NCBI RefSeq assembly: GCF_030704685.1
Contig: NZ_JAUZDX010000018.1
Location: 1 to 64,000, forward strand
DNA from: Acidovorax sp. A1169
GTDB taxonomy: Bacteria; Pseudomonadota; Gammaproteobacteria; Burkholderiales; Burkholderiaceae_C
Length of the DNA stretch: 64,000 nt
Direction of reading: 5' to 3'
Shown: one piece after another, positions 28,682 to 37,411 of the stretch
Position numbering within the stretch: position 1 is the first letter of the stretch
How the letters are laid out: each line of letters opens with the position of its first letter
The notes under the pieces: model-generated
Databases searched by the model: none
The model's input: only the letters and a program-made list of their open reading frames with translations
What the model was told of the DNA's origin: nothing
Translations under genes and position numbers: made by a program

Positions 28682-30439
28682 ATGGCAGCTACCAGACAAA
28701 AGAAGAATGCTCCTGCTGAAACGTCCGCAGGCATTGCGAAGTCGCCCACCGGCATTGCCGGTCTCGATGAGATCACCGAGGGCGGACTGCCCGCCGGCCG
28801 CCCTACCCTGGTGTGCGGCGCAGCGGGCTGTGGCAAGACCATGCTGGCGGCGGAATTCCTCGTCAAGGGCGCCACGGAGTATGCAGAGCCTGGCGTCTTC
28901 ATGATGTTCGAGGAGTCCACCGAGGAGCTGGTCGAGAACATGCGCTCGCTGGGGTTTGACCTCGACCAGTTGCAGCAGCAAAAGAAGCTGGCCCTGGACT
29001 TCGTGCGCGTGGAGCGCAGCGAGATCGAGGAAACCGGCGAGTACGACCTGGAGGGCCTGTTCATCCGCCTGGGCTACGCCATCGATTCGATCGGCGCCAA
29101 GCGCGTGGTGCTGGACACCGTGGAGGCATTGTTTGCGGGCGTGCCCAACCACGCCATCCTGCGCGCCGAGTTGCGCCGCCTGTTCCGCTGGCTCAAGGAC
29201 AAGGGCGTCACCGCCATCATCACCGCCGAGCGCGGCGAAAGCGCCTTCACCCGCTATGGGCTGGAGGAGTACGTGGCCGACTGCGTGATATTGCTGGACC
29301 ACCGCATCGAAGACCAGGTCTCCACCCGGCGCCTGCGCGTGGTGAAGTACCGCGGCTCGGCCCATGGCACCAACGAGTACCCGTTTTTGATCGGCAGGCA
29401 CGGCATCTCGGTGCTGCCCATCACCTCGCTGGCGCTCAACCACCAAGCCTCGCGCGAGCGCATGTCCACCGGCATCGGCGGGCTCGATGAAATGCTAGGT
29501 GGCCAGGGGATCTACCGTGGCAGCAGCCTGCTGGTGTCGGGCGCGCCCGGCACGGGCAAGAGCAGCATGGCCGCCAGCTTCGTCGATGCGGCCTGCGCGC
29601 GCGGGGAGAGGGCTATCCTCTTCACCTACGAAGAGTCCGAGAGCCAGCTGCTGCGCAACATGGAGTCCATCGGCCTGCACCTGCGCCGCTGGGTGGACAA
29701 GGGCCTACTCAAGATCGAATCCACCCGCCCCACCCTGCAGGGGCTGGAGCAGCACCTGGCCCATGTGTACGACCTGGTGCGCGACTTCCATCCGCAAGTG
29801 GTGGCGGTGGACCCCATCAGCAACCTGACCTCGCAGAAAGATGATTCGGGCCTCAAGCTCACGCTGATGCGGCTCATCGACTTCCTCAAGACCGAGGGCA
29901 CGACGGCGCTGCTCACCAGCCTCACGGTCGATGCGGCGCCATTCCCGGTGGCCACGTCGGAAGTAGGCGTGTCTTCTCTCATGGACAGCTGGCTGTTGCT
30001 GGCCAACGTGGCCGTCAACGGCGAGCGCACGCGCACGCTGCAGGTGCTCAAGTCGCGCGGCATGCCGCACTCCAACCAGGTGCGCGAATTCGTCTTCTCC
30101 GACACGGGCGTGGACCTGGTGGACGTGTACCTCTATGGCGACCAGGTGCTCACCGGCACCGCTCGCATAGCGCACGAGGCGCAGGTGCTGGCCGCCAACG
30201 ACCTGCGCGGGCGCGACCACGAGCGCCGCCTGCGCGACCTGGCCAACCGCCGCAAGGCGCTGGATGCGCAGATCGCAGCGCTGAATGCGCAGGCGCTGGA
30301 GCGGGCCGGAGAGGTGGAGTTCGCTATCGAGCGCGAGACCATGGAGGCCCTGGGCGCGCAGGAGCGCGCCCGCAGCATTGCGGTCAAGCGCGCCACCGGC
30401 GGCAAGGCAGCGTCCCAACCCGCATCGCCCAAAGGATGA
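28682..30439 (+). CDS. kaiC: KaiC-like tandem RecA ATPase
   Basis: A 585-residue protein with two KaiC/RecA-like ATPase domains: Walker A GAAGCGKT (46-53) with Glu pair MMFEES, and Walker A GAPGTGKS in the second half with TYEESES. In the second domain the cyanobacterial Ser431-Thr432 phosphorylation pair aligns, by eye, to Ser-Ser in EVGVSSLMDSW, so autophosphorylation is plausible. A C-terminal region (about 500-575) is a charged coiled coil absent from cyanobacterial KaiC. Non-cyanobacterial KaiC homologues act in stress or timing functions with KaiB. It is the first gene of a tight operon with two kaiB genes and a sensor kinase. The ATG at 28682 has no strong ribosome-binding site. Confidence 0.92.
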   Translation: MAATRQKKNAPAETSAGIAKSPTGIAGLDEITEGGLPAGRPTLVCGAAGCGKTMLAAEFLVKGATEYAEPGVFMMFEESTEELVENMRSLGFDLDQLQQQKKLALDFVRVERSEIEETGEYDLEGLFIRLGYAIDSIGAKRVVLDTVEALFAGVPNHAILRAELRRLFRWLKDKGVTAIITAERGESAFTRYGLEEYVADCVILLDHRIEDQVSTRRLRVVKYRGSAHGTNEYPFLIGRHGISVLPITSLALNHQASRERMSTGIGGLDEMLGGQGIYRGSSLLVSGAPGTGKSSMAASFVDAACARGERAILFTYEESESQLLRNMESIGLHLRRWVDKGLLKIESTRPTLQGLEQHLAHVYDLVRDFHPQVVAVDPISNLTSQKDDSGLKLTLMRLIDFLKTEGTTALLTSLTVDAAPFPVATSEVGVSSLMDSWLLLANVAVNGERTRTLQVLKSRGMPHSNQVREFVFSDTGVDLVDVYLYGDQVLTGTARIAHEAQVLAANDLRGRDHERRLRDLANRRKALDAQIAALNAQALERAGEVEFAIERETMEALGAQERARSIAVKRATGGKAASQPASPKG

Positions 30440-30444
30440 TCGAT

Positions 30445-30771
30445 ATGGCAACCCCTTCCACCCTGCGCGAAAGGCCCATCGCCGAGCCGCTCAAACCCGA
30501 GTGGCAGCTCAAGCTCTACGTGGCTGGCTCCACCCCCCGCTCCAATGCCGCGCTGGAAAACCTCAAGCGCCTGTGCGAGACGCACCTGGCCGGGCGCTAC
30601 AGCATTGAAGTCGTGGACCTGCTGCTCAACCCGCAACTGGCGGCGGGCGACCAGATCCTGGCCGTACCCACCCTGGTGCGCAAGTTCCCCGAGCCGATCC
30701 GCAAGATCATCGGCGACCTGTCGAACGAGGAACGTGTACTCGTCGGGCTCGATGTGAAGCCCCTCGTTTGA
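30445..30771 (+). CDS. kaiB: KaiB-like protein, first copy
   Basis: A 108-residue thioredoxin-like KaiB-family protein, with KLYVAGSTPRSNAALENLKRLCE at the first strand and helix and LAVPTLVRKFPEPIRKIIGDL in the second half. The cis-Pro segment is VPTLVRK. KaiB binds the first ATPase ring of KaiC in the clock. AAAGGA is eight bases before the ATG at 30445; an overlapping ATG at 30436 (ATGA with the kaiC stop) is possible but abuts that signal. It is translationally coupled to kaiC. Confidence 0.9.
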   Translation: MATPSTLRERPIAEPLKPEWQLKLYVAGSTPRSNAALENLKRLCETHLAGRYSIEVVDLLLNPQLAAGDQILAVPTLVRKFPEPIRKIIGDLSNEERVLVGLDVKPLV

Positions 30772-30776
30772 ACCCC

Positions 30777-31115
30777 ATGGCACCTACCGAAACCCGCCAT
30801 GCCCAGCACGAACAGCCCGCCGAGGTTTCGCAGCCCAACGACTACCGGCTCTACGTGAGCATGGCCTCGCCGATCTCGCTGCGTGCCATTGCCAATGCGC
30901 GCCGCATCCTGCAGGAAGCGTATCCCGGCACGCACCTGCTCACGGTGCTGAACATCGCCGAGCATGTGGATCTGGCGCGTGCCGACCAGATCATCGTCTC
31001 GCCCACCTTGCTGCGCCTGGCGCCGCTGCCGCAGCGCCGCTTCATCGGCGACCTGTCGGACCTGAACCGCTTGCGCAGGGCCTTCGGCATACTGCCGGCG
31101 CAGGGGGCCGCATGA
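30777..31115 (+). CDS. kaiB: KaiB-like protein, second copy
   Basis: A 112-residue second KaiB-type protein, diverged from the first: YRLYVSMASPISLRAIANARRIL and IIVSPTLLRLAPLPQRRFIGDL. It keeps the KaiB length and the xPTLLR segment. An N-terminal 25-residue polar extension is present. Two KaiB copies beside one KaiC suggest distinct roles, such as one binding KaiC and one binding the downstream kinase; this is inference. Its stop overlaps the kinase start (ATGA at 31112). An in-frame TTG at 30768 is an alternative start that would overlap the first kaiB stop. Confidence 0.85.
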   Translation: MAPTETRHAQHEQPAEVSQPNDYRLYVSMASPISLRAIANARRILQEAYPGTHLLTVLNIAEHVDLARADQIIVSPTLLRLAPLPQRRFIGDLSDLNRLRRAFGILPAQGAA

Positions 31116-33421
31116 CAGCGGACGGATTCGACCCCACCCCGAGCCTGGCAGGAGAAACCGCCCTTGCCGCCGAGAACGCCTCGCTCAGGCTGCGGCTGCA
31201 GGAGCTGGAAGAAACGCTGCATGCCATCCACACCGGCGATGTGGATGCCCTTGTCGTCAACAACGCCATCTATACGCTGGAGAGCGCGCATGCGGCCACC
31301 GACCAGCTGCGCCAGGACGTGCTGGGCCAGATGGAGGATGCCGTCTTCGCCTTCGACCAGGATGGGCTGGTGATGTACATCAACGCCGCCGCAGAACGGC
31401 TCTATGGCGTGCGGTCCTCCGATGTGCTGGGGCAGCCCCGGCAGTTCATCTTCACCGAGATGCCTGGCATGGGCGAACCGGATGTGCCATCTGCCGCCCC
31501 TGGCGCGCTGGCGACCCTCGGCACCCTGCACCGCCTGAACGATGGCCGGTTGATCGATGTCGAGGCCGTGGTCTCGCCCCTGCTCGGCCCGCTGGGCCGG
31601 CCCCTGGGTTCGCTGGCCGTGGTGCGCGACATCACCCAGCGCCGGCGCGCGGAGCACTGGCGCAACCTGCTGGCGCGCCTGCCGGAGCGGCTGCGCGAGG
31701 TGGGCGACCTGCCGGGCATGGCGCAGGAAGCTGCACGCCTTCTGGGCGAGACACTGCGCCTGGCGCGCGTGTGCTACGGCACCATCGACGACACTGGAGA
31801 ACTGTGCACCATCGACCAGGACTGGTGCATTCACGGCCTGGCCACGCTGGCTGGCACCTGGCGCATGCACGACCTGGGCTCCTGCGCCGATGGTCTTTGG
31901 CACGGAGAACCCCTGGTGGTTGCCGACACCGGGGCCGACCCAGACCGCTACCCAGAGGGCACGCTTGACACGCAGGGCGTGCGCGCCCTGCTGAGCGTGC
32001 CGCTGATCGAGCAGGGCAAGCTCGTGGCCATCCTGTTCCTGCACCATGCGGACGCGCGCCACTGGACAGCCGATGAAATCGACTTCGTGCGCGAGTTTGC
32101 CGAGCGCATCCGCTCTGTTTCGGAGCGGGTGCGCAGCGCCAATGCCCTGGCGCTCAGCGAGGCGCGGCTGCGCGATGTGAATGAAAACCTGGAAGCCACC
32201 GTGGCAGCACGCACGGGCGAGTTGATGGCGGTGGAAGAAGCGCTGCGCCAGTCGCAGAAGATGGAGGCCGTGGGCCAGCTCACTGGCGGTATCGCGCACG
32301 ATTTCAACAATCTGCTGGGCGCCGTGAGCGCCAGCCTGCAGGTGCTCAAGGTGCGCATGCGCCAGGGCAAGCTCGACCAGGCCGAGCGCTATATCGGCAT
32401 GGGCCAGGACTCGGTCAAGCGCGCTGCGGCATTGACCCAGCGCCTGCTGGCCTTTGCCCGGCGCCAGACCCTGGACCCCAGGGCCACCGACCTCAACCGC
32501 CTGGTGGCCGGGCTCGAAGAGCTGGTGCGCCGCACCGTGGGGCCGGACGTGCAGGTCGAGTGCACGGCCGCCGAGGGCCTGTGGACCACCCGGGTGGACC
32601 CTTCGCAACTGGAAAACTCGCTGCTCAACCTGTGCATCAACGCGCGCGACGCCATGCTGCCCGGCGGCGGACACCTGGCCATAGCCACCGCCAACATCGC
32701 AGCCACGGACAGCGTGCTGCGCAGCCTGGGCCTGCCTGCGGCAGACTACGTGTGCCTCTCGGTCACCGACACCGGCTCGGGCATGCCGGCCGAGCTGATC
32801 GAGCAGATCTTCGACCCCTTCTTCACCACCAAGCCCACCGGCCAGGGCACGGGCCTGGGCCTGTCGATGGTGTATGGCTTCGTGCGCCAGTCGGGCGGCC
32901 ACGTGCGCGTGCAGTCCGAAGTCGGCGTGGGCACCACCATGCGCCTGTACCTGCCGCGCCATGATGGCCAGGTGCTGGAAGACGCGGCCGATGGCCCTGC
33001 CGACACCGTGCAGCAGGGCGAGGGCGAGACCATTCTGGTGGTGGAGGACGAAAGCACCATCCGCACGCTGACCGTGGAGGTGCTCAAGGACGCCGGCTAC
33101 GTGGTGGTCGAGGCCCACGACGGCCCGAGCGCCCTGCGCACCCTGCAAGCCATGCGCCGCGTGGACCTGCTGATCACCGACGTGGGCCTGCCCGGCGGCC
33201 TCAACGGCCGCCAGGTGGCGGATGCGGCTCGCCAGGACCGGCCTGAATTGAAAGTGCTGTTCATCACCGGCTTTGCCCAGAACGCTGCCGTGGGCAATGG
33301 CCTGCTCGATGCCGGCATGGAGGTCATGACCAAGCCCTTCGAGCTTACGGTCCTGGCCAGGAAGGTGCGCGACATGATGGACGGGCAGACCGACCGCACG
33401 CGGCCCGCCATGTCTCAGTGA
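31112..33421 (+). CDS. PAS-GAF hybrid histidine kinase of the KaiBC operon
   Basis: A 769-residue cytoplasmic hybrid kinase with no membrane segment: an N-terminal coiled coil (LRLRLQELEETLHAIHTG), a PAS domain (about 65-180), a GAF domain (about 185-340), HisKA with phospho-His in GGIAHDFNN, an HATPase with FTTKPTGQGTGLGLS, and a C-terminal receiver with Asp in LLITDVGLPGG. Translation is coupled to the second kaiB by a 4-bp ATGA overlap, so the kinase probably reports the state of the KaiBC module, much as SasA or CikA do in cyanobacteria, although its domain make-up is different. No DNA-binding regulator is adjacent. Confidence 0.92.
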   Translation: MTADGFDPTPSLAGETALAAENASLRLRLQELEETLHAIHTGDVDALVVNNAIYTLESAHAATDQLRQDVLGQMEDAVFAFDQDGLVMYINAAAERLYGVRSSDVLGQPRQFIFTEMPGMGEPDVPSAAPGALATLGTLHRLNDGRLIDVEAVVSPLLGPLGRPLGSLAVVRDITQRRRAEHWRNLLARLPERLREVGDLPGMAQEAARLLGETLRLARVCYGTIDDTGELCTIDQDWCIHGLATLAGTWRMHDLGSCADGLWHGEPLVVADTGADPDRYPEGTLDTQGVRALLSVPLIEQGKLVAILFLHHADARHWTADEIDFVREFAERIRSVSERVRSANALALSEARLRDVNENLEATVAARTGELMAVEEALRQSQKMEAVGQLTGGIAHDFNNLLGAVSASLQVLKVRMRQGKLDQAERYIGMGQDSVKRAAALTQRLLAFARRQTLDPRATDLNRLVAGLEELVRRTVGPDVQVECTAAEGLWTTRVDPSQLENSLLNLCINARDAMLPGGGHLAIATANIAATDSVLRSLGLPAADYVCLSVTDTGSGMPAELIEQIFDPFFTTKPTGQGTGLGLSMVYGFVRQSGGHVRVQSEVGVGTTMRLYLPRHDGQVLEDAADGPADTVQQGEGETILVVEDESTIRTLTVEVLKDAGYVVVEAHDGPSALRTLQAMRRVDLLITDVGLPGGLNGRQVADAARQDRPELKVLFITGFAQNAAVGNGLLDAGMEVMTKPFELTVLARKVRDMMDGQTDRTRPAMSQ

Positions 33422-33461
33422 ACCCGATGATCCGGCGCCGTCTGCAGCGGGGCGATGGCAC

Positions 33462-33716
33462 TCAGCTCGGTTTCTGATCGTCTCCGTCTTCGGTCTTGAG
33501 CAGGCCGCGGATGTTCATGGCCGCCAGGCAGACCTGCAGCGCGATCAACGCGATGGCGTGGGAGTACAGGCCCCAGGCCACCCACAGCACATTGCTGGCC
33601 AGGAACACCCAGAACCCGGTGTTGCGGCGCGAGGGCGCGTTCGACCCCACCAGCCAGGCCGCCAGCACCGATGCCGCAAATGCGGGCCACTGCGCCCAGT
33701 CCAGCCAATCGTTCAT
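33462..33716 (-). CDS. Small multi-pass membrane protein
   Basis: An 84-residue protein with three predicted membrane helices (about 10-24, 33-49, 54-70) and a hydrophilic C-terminus. The pattern RRNTGFWVFLASNVLWVAWG recalls small unnamed inner-membrane proteins, but I cannot assign a function. It is 21 bp downstream of the glycosyltransferase gene on the same strand and probably cotranscribed with it. Confidence 0.65.
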   Translation of the reverse strand: MNDWLDWAQWPAFAASVLAAWLVGSNAPSRRNTGFWVFLASNVLWVAWGLYSHAIALIALQVCLAAMNIRGLLKTEDGDDQKPS

Positions 33717-33737
33717 GGGGTGGTCACCTTGTGCCGG

Positions 33738-34414
33738 TTAGAGAATGGCGGGCAGCACGGCCAGTGCGCCGCCCAGCTGCAGCAGCGTGGCGCCAAAGCC
33801 TTCCGGTGCACGGAACTGCTTGCGCGCGCTGGTCGTCACGCGGGTGGTTGCCGTCCAGGCGATGGACAGGCCACGTTCCTGCAGCCGATGGACCAGAGCA
33901 ACGTCCTCACCGGTGACCAGGGGCTCAAAGCCACCCACCTCCCTGTAGGCCTGAGCCGTGACACCGAGGTTGGCTCCGTGGATGTGGCGGTGGCCATCAC
34001 AGTCCCGGTACAGCGCATCGAACTGCTCGCGCACCCCGTCGCCATGTGCTCCCCAGTCGCGCACCTGCACCGTGCCGCACACTGCATCGGCCTGGTGGCA
34101 CAGCTGCTGTGCAATCCAATTAGGCGCAACCTCGCTGTCGGCATCCGTAAAGGCCAGCCAGCGCGCGCCGGCGGCCAGTGCCAGCTGGGCGCCGATGGCG
34201 CGGGCCGCGCCTACATTGCGTGCCTGGCAGACCACGGTGCGCACACCCAGCCCGGCTGCGATGTCCTGCGTTGCGTCGCTGCAATCGTCCAGCACCACGA
34301 TCAGGAGCACGCGCTCGCCGCCAGATCGGGGCACGACGAGGCTGCGGTGAGTGATTGAAGGCAGGCCGCGATGTGGTCTTCTTCGTTGTGCGCGGGGACG
34401 ATGACGGCAATCAT
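33738..34414 (-). pseudogene. Family 2 glycosyltransferase with a one-base deletion
   Basis: From ATG 34414 (AGAGG upstream) the frame reads MIAVIVPAHNEEDHIAACLQ, the classic GT-A N-terminus, but after ASSC it meets a TGA at about 34301. The remainder of the enzyme (LIVVLDDCSDATQ, FTDADSEVAPNW, HIHGANLGVTAQAYREVGGF, TGEDVALVHRL) lies in a neighbouring frame to 33738. Adding one C to the CCCC run on the coding strand (GGGG at about 34328-34331 on the plus strand) restores a continuous protein of about 225 residues reading ASSCPRSGGERV. The full enzyme would be a soluble GT2. It belongs to a locus with PIG-L deacetylase, methyltransferase and acyl-CoA dehydrogenase genes. Sequencing error, phase variation or true decay are all possible. 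Confidence 0.82.
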
Positions 34415-34466
34415 GTCCGGCCTCTGGCTCGCGAAATCCGGAGCAACATGACGGCGGCACCGCAGA

Positions 34467-34715
34467 TCATTCAGAGGAATCGGGCGAGCCGGCAGTTGCC
34501 AGCGTTGTGTCTGGCGCCGCGTGTGCCTGGACCTGTGCACCCTTGCTTCGCCAAAAACCAGGATCCATGCTGTTGGCCAGCACCATTGCCAGCACCACCA
34601 GGGCGGTCGCCACTTCCGCATACAGCAGGCCACGGCTTTCCCATGGAGACACGGGTTGTGGGAACTCGCCGGCAGGGCCGTGGACAGTGCGAGCAGGCGG
34701 AGTTTGGGTGGTCAC
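34467..34715 (-). CDS. Small single-pass membrane protein upstream of the glycosyltransferase
   Basis: An 82-residue protein read from a GTG at 34715 with CAGGAG six bases upstream. A proline-rich N-terminus precedes one membrane helix (LLYAEVATALVVLAMVLANSM, about residues 31-51), and a polar tail of about 30 residues follows. No family is recognised. It lies 52 bp before the glycosyltransferase start, is probably in the same transcript, and is divergent from the acyl-CoA dehydrogenase gene. Confidence 0.6.
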   Translation of the reverse strand: MTTQTPPARTVHGPAGEFPQPVSPWESRGLLYAEVATALVVLAMVLANSMDPGFWRSKGAQVQAHAAPDTTLATAGSPDSSE

Positions 34716-34943
34716 GGAATGCTCCTGGTAGTAGGTAGCCAAAAGTAATCGTTGGCAGGCTTGGGGCTTGTCGGACAGCATCCCAAAGCAGTGTCGTGCC
34801 ACCGCAAATCTCCCAGTGGAGTGTTCCCGAAACTGCCGGCGAAGGAACCGGGCATTCGTCCCACAGCACAGCCCGCCAGGTGCCGACCAGGCCCTGCTCG
34901 CATACCCACCAGAGTAGGAAGATCTCCAAATAAGGCCTCCTGC

Positions 34944-36005
34944 ATGTCCGTCCCCAATGTCCGCCAGATCGTTCCCAACCCGGTTGTCACGGTTTCCGCG
35001 CTCTCCCAGGCCTTGCCGGCGCTAGCGGCGTTGCCGGTTGCGGCCCAGTTGCGGCAACTGGTGGGCATGGGCCTGGCCCGGTTACCGCAGCCGGGCAAGG
35101 GCAACACTTTGCAGCGCTGGCAGGCGCTCAGCCGTGTAGCGCAGCACAGCCTTTCGCTGGCCAAGCTTTACGAGGGGCATACGGATGCGCTGGCCATCCA
35201 GCATGAACTGGGTCACGCCCCCATTCAGACGAACGCTACATGGGCCGTCTGGGCCGCCGAAGGGGCGGGGCAGATGGTACGGATCAGCCCCTCAGGCAAC
35301 GGCCGGCAGGTCACGCTGTCCGGCACCAAGGCCTGGTGCTCCGGAGCGCAGGGCGTGAGCCACGCCCTGCTCACCGCCTGGCTCGAAGGGCAGGACCAGA
35401 GCCAGCTGGTGGCGGTGGATCTGTCACACCCCAGCATTCACATGAACACCGACGCCTGGCAGGCTGTGGGAATGGCCGACACCCTGAGCGCGGAAGTCGC
35501 TTTCGATGGCACGCCCGCCACCCTGGTGGGAGACCCTGGCGACTACCTGCAACGGCCCGGTTTCTGGCACGGGGGCGCGGGCATCGCTGCCTGTTGGCAT
35601 GGCGGCACGCTGGCCGTGGCCGAGGCGCTGTACCAAGGCATGCGGGCGGCCTCACCCGAGCACTCGGCGTTTGCGTCCCGCTGCGCAGCATTCGGCAAGG
35701 TGGACAGGGTGCTCGCGGGCCTTGCGGCCCTGTTGCGCGAGAGCGCCGACTGGATCGATGCACATCCGCATGCAGACGCCATGGCCGTGGCCCTGCGTCT
35801 GCGCCAAGCCGCCGAGGCAGGCGCCCATTGCGTGCTGGAGGAAACCGGGCGCGCGCTGGGCGCCACGCCCTACTGCCGCGACGCCGCCTTTGCCCGCGCG
35901 GCGGCAGACCTGCCGGTCTTCATTCGGCAGAGTCATGGCGCGCGCGACGACGCGGCCCTGGCAAACGCCGTGCTGGCGCAGGAGCACTACCCATGGGCAC
36001 TGTGA
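34944..36005 (+). CDS. Acyl-CoA dehydrogenase family protein (short form)
   Basis: A 353-residue flavoprotein-like enzyme, shorter than the usual 380-390. Recognisable are the central beta domain with GRQVTLSGTKAWCSGAQGVSHALLTA, the flavin-contact region, and a C-terminal helical bundle with EETGRALGATPYCRDAAFARAAADLPVFIRQSHGARD. The N-terminal helical domain is shortened. It probably oxidises an acyl thioester or a related substrate in the pathway shared with the two genes that overlap downstream. The ATG at 34944 has AAGG upstream. It is the first gene of the plus-strand arm of the locus. Confidence 0.82.
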   Translation: MSVPNVRQIVPNPVVTVSALSQALPALAALPVAAQLRQLVGMGLARLPQPGKGNTLQRWQALSRVAQHSLSLAKLYEGHTDALAIQHELGHAPIQTNATWAVWAAEGAGQMVRISPSGNGRQVTLSGTKAWCSGAQGVSHALLTAWLEGQDQSQLVAVDLSHPSIHMNTDAWQAVGMADTLSAEVAFDGTPATLVGDPGDYLQRPGFWHGGAGIAACWHGGTLAVAEALYQGMRAASPEHSAFASRCAAFGKVDRVLAGLAALLRESADWIDAHPHADAMAVALRLRQAAEAGAHCVLEETGRALGATPYCRDAAFARAAADLPVFIRQSHGARDDAALANAVLAQEHYPWAL

Positions 36006-36790
36006 GCCCTGCCGCCACGGTGGATGGGCTGGACCCGGCCACCCGCTTCATCAGCGCTCCGCGCGCTGCCTCGCGGTTCTGGGAGTCCTGGCTACGGGAA
36101 CAAGGTATTCCGCGCGTGCCCGCCAGGCGGTTGGTGGGCCAACACCAGCGCCTTGTGGTGGTAGCGCCGCACCCCGACGACGAGATTCTGGCCTGCGGCG
36201 CCCTGCTCTGTGCCCACCTGGCGCAGGGCGGCACCTGCCTGCTGGTGGCGGTCACCGACGGCGAGGCCGGCACGGCAGGGACTCCCGGACACGATGCGGT
36301 GGCCCTGGCCAGTCAGCGCAGGCAGGAAAGCGCAGCCGGGCTACAGCGCCTGGGAGTGCCCACCGAGCCAGCCGTCGTGCGGCTCGGTCTGCCTGATGGG
36401 GTTTTGCAAGATCGTGCTGAAGAAGTGCGAGCCCAGGTGGCGGCCCTGGTCCGGCCCGGGGATGTGGTGCTCACCACCTGGCGCCGCGACGGGCACCCGG
36501 ACCACGAAGCCTGTGGCCACGCCTGCGCTGCGGTATGCGACGCCAGCGCGGTCACCCTGCTCGAAGCGCCCGTATGGATGTGGCACTGGGCCGAGCCCTG
36601 GGACACTCAGGTGGATTGGACCCGGCTCACGGGTGTGGGTGTGGACAACGACACCGTAGCCCGCAAACTCCATGCACTGGCCGCGCACCGCTCTCAGCTC
36701 ACGTCCCGCTCCCCTACCCTGCCTCCGGTGCTGGATTCCGCCCTCATCGAGCGCGCCGGTTGGGACACCGAATACTTCTTCACACCATGA
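35993..36790 (+). CDS. PIG-L (LmbE-like) zinc deacetylase
   Basis: A 265-residue enzyme with the PIG-L zinc-binding motifs APHPDDE (about residue 55) and GHPDHEA (about 165), and TDGEAGTAG between them. Relatives remove acetyl groups from GlcNAc-type sugars (MshB, BshB) or act on other amides. The start overlaps the acyl-CoA dehydrogenase stop by 13 bp, and GGAG lies upstream. The downstream methyltransferase starts inside its stop codon. With a glycosyltransferase encoded nearby, a glycosyl-amine intermediate is a reasonable guess. Confidence 0.9.
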   Translation: MGTVSPAATVDGLDPATRFISAPRAASRFWESWLREQGIPRVPARRLVGQHQRLVVVAPHPDDEILACGALLCAHLAQGGTCLLVAVTDGEAGTAGTPGHDAVALASQRRQESAAGLQRLGVPTEPAVVRLGLPDGVLQDRAEEVRAQVAALVRPGDVVLTTWRRDGHPDHEACGHACAAVCDASAVTLLEAPVWMWHWAEPWDTQVDWTRLTGVGVDNDTVARKLHALAAHRSQLTSRSPTLPPVLDSALIERAGWDTEYFFTP

Positions 36791-37404
36791 CTGGACCCGC
36801 ACCGCAAAACCTGTTCGATCCCCTGTTCGCCCGGGGACCCGATCCCTGGCATTTCGAGAGCAGTTGGTACGAGGCGCGCAAGCGCGACATGCTGATGGCC
36901 AGCCTGCCACGCCCGCGCTATGCATCGGCGTTTGAGCCTGGCTGTGCGAGCGGCTTTATCTCGGAGCACCTGGCGCAGCGTTGCGACCGGCTGCTGGCCT
37001 GGGACGGGGCACAACGTGCGGTCGACTATGCGGCCCAAAGACTTCGGCCCTATGCGCACGCTCAGGCAGCGCACGGCTGGGTACCGGACCATTGGCCTGA
37101 GGGCCACTTCGACCTTATCGTGCTCAGCGAACTGCTGTACTACCTGAAGGAAGACGGCATCGAGCGCCTGGCGCAACGCTGCCGCACCACTCTGCTCGCT
37201 ACTGGGTCAGAAGCCACCGTAGTCGCTTGCCATTGGCTCCAGCCGTTCAAGGACTTTCCGCTGGGCGGGGCCCGCGTGCACGAAATCTTGCACCAGCACT
37301 TGCAGATTCCGCGCGTGGCGCAGTGGCGTGACGCAGACTTTGGCCTGGAAATATGGACCAGCAACCCGCTGAGCGTGGCCCAGCGCGAAGGGCGCAGGGC
37401 CTGA
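36787..37404 (+). CDS. NodS-like SAM-dependent methyltransferase
   Basis: A 205-residue class I methyltransferase of the NodS type. It starts with FDPLFARGPDPWHFESSWYEARKRD, typical of this group, then motif I FEPGCASGFISEHL, DGAQRAVDYA, and motif IV FDLIVLSELLYYL. NodS itself N-methylates a deacetylated chito-oligosaccharide, which is notable because a PIG-L deacetylase gene overlaps it by 4 bp (ATGA) immediately upstream. The chemistry deacetylate-then-N-methylate is therefore plausible here, on an unknown acceptor. Confidence 0.88.
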   Translation: MTGPAPQNLFDPLFARGPDPWHFESSWYEARKRDMLMASLPRPRYASAFEPGCASGFISEHLAQRCDRLLAWDGAQRAVDYAAQRLRPYAHAQAAHGWVPDHWPEGHFDLIVLSELLYYLKEDGIERLAQRCRTTLLATGSEATVVACHWLQPFKDFPLGGARVHEILHQHLQIPRVAQWRDADFGLEIWTSNPLSVAQREGRRA

Positions 37405-37411
37405 GAAGCAT

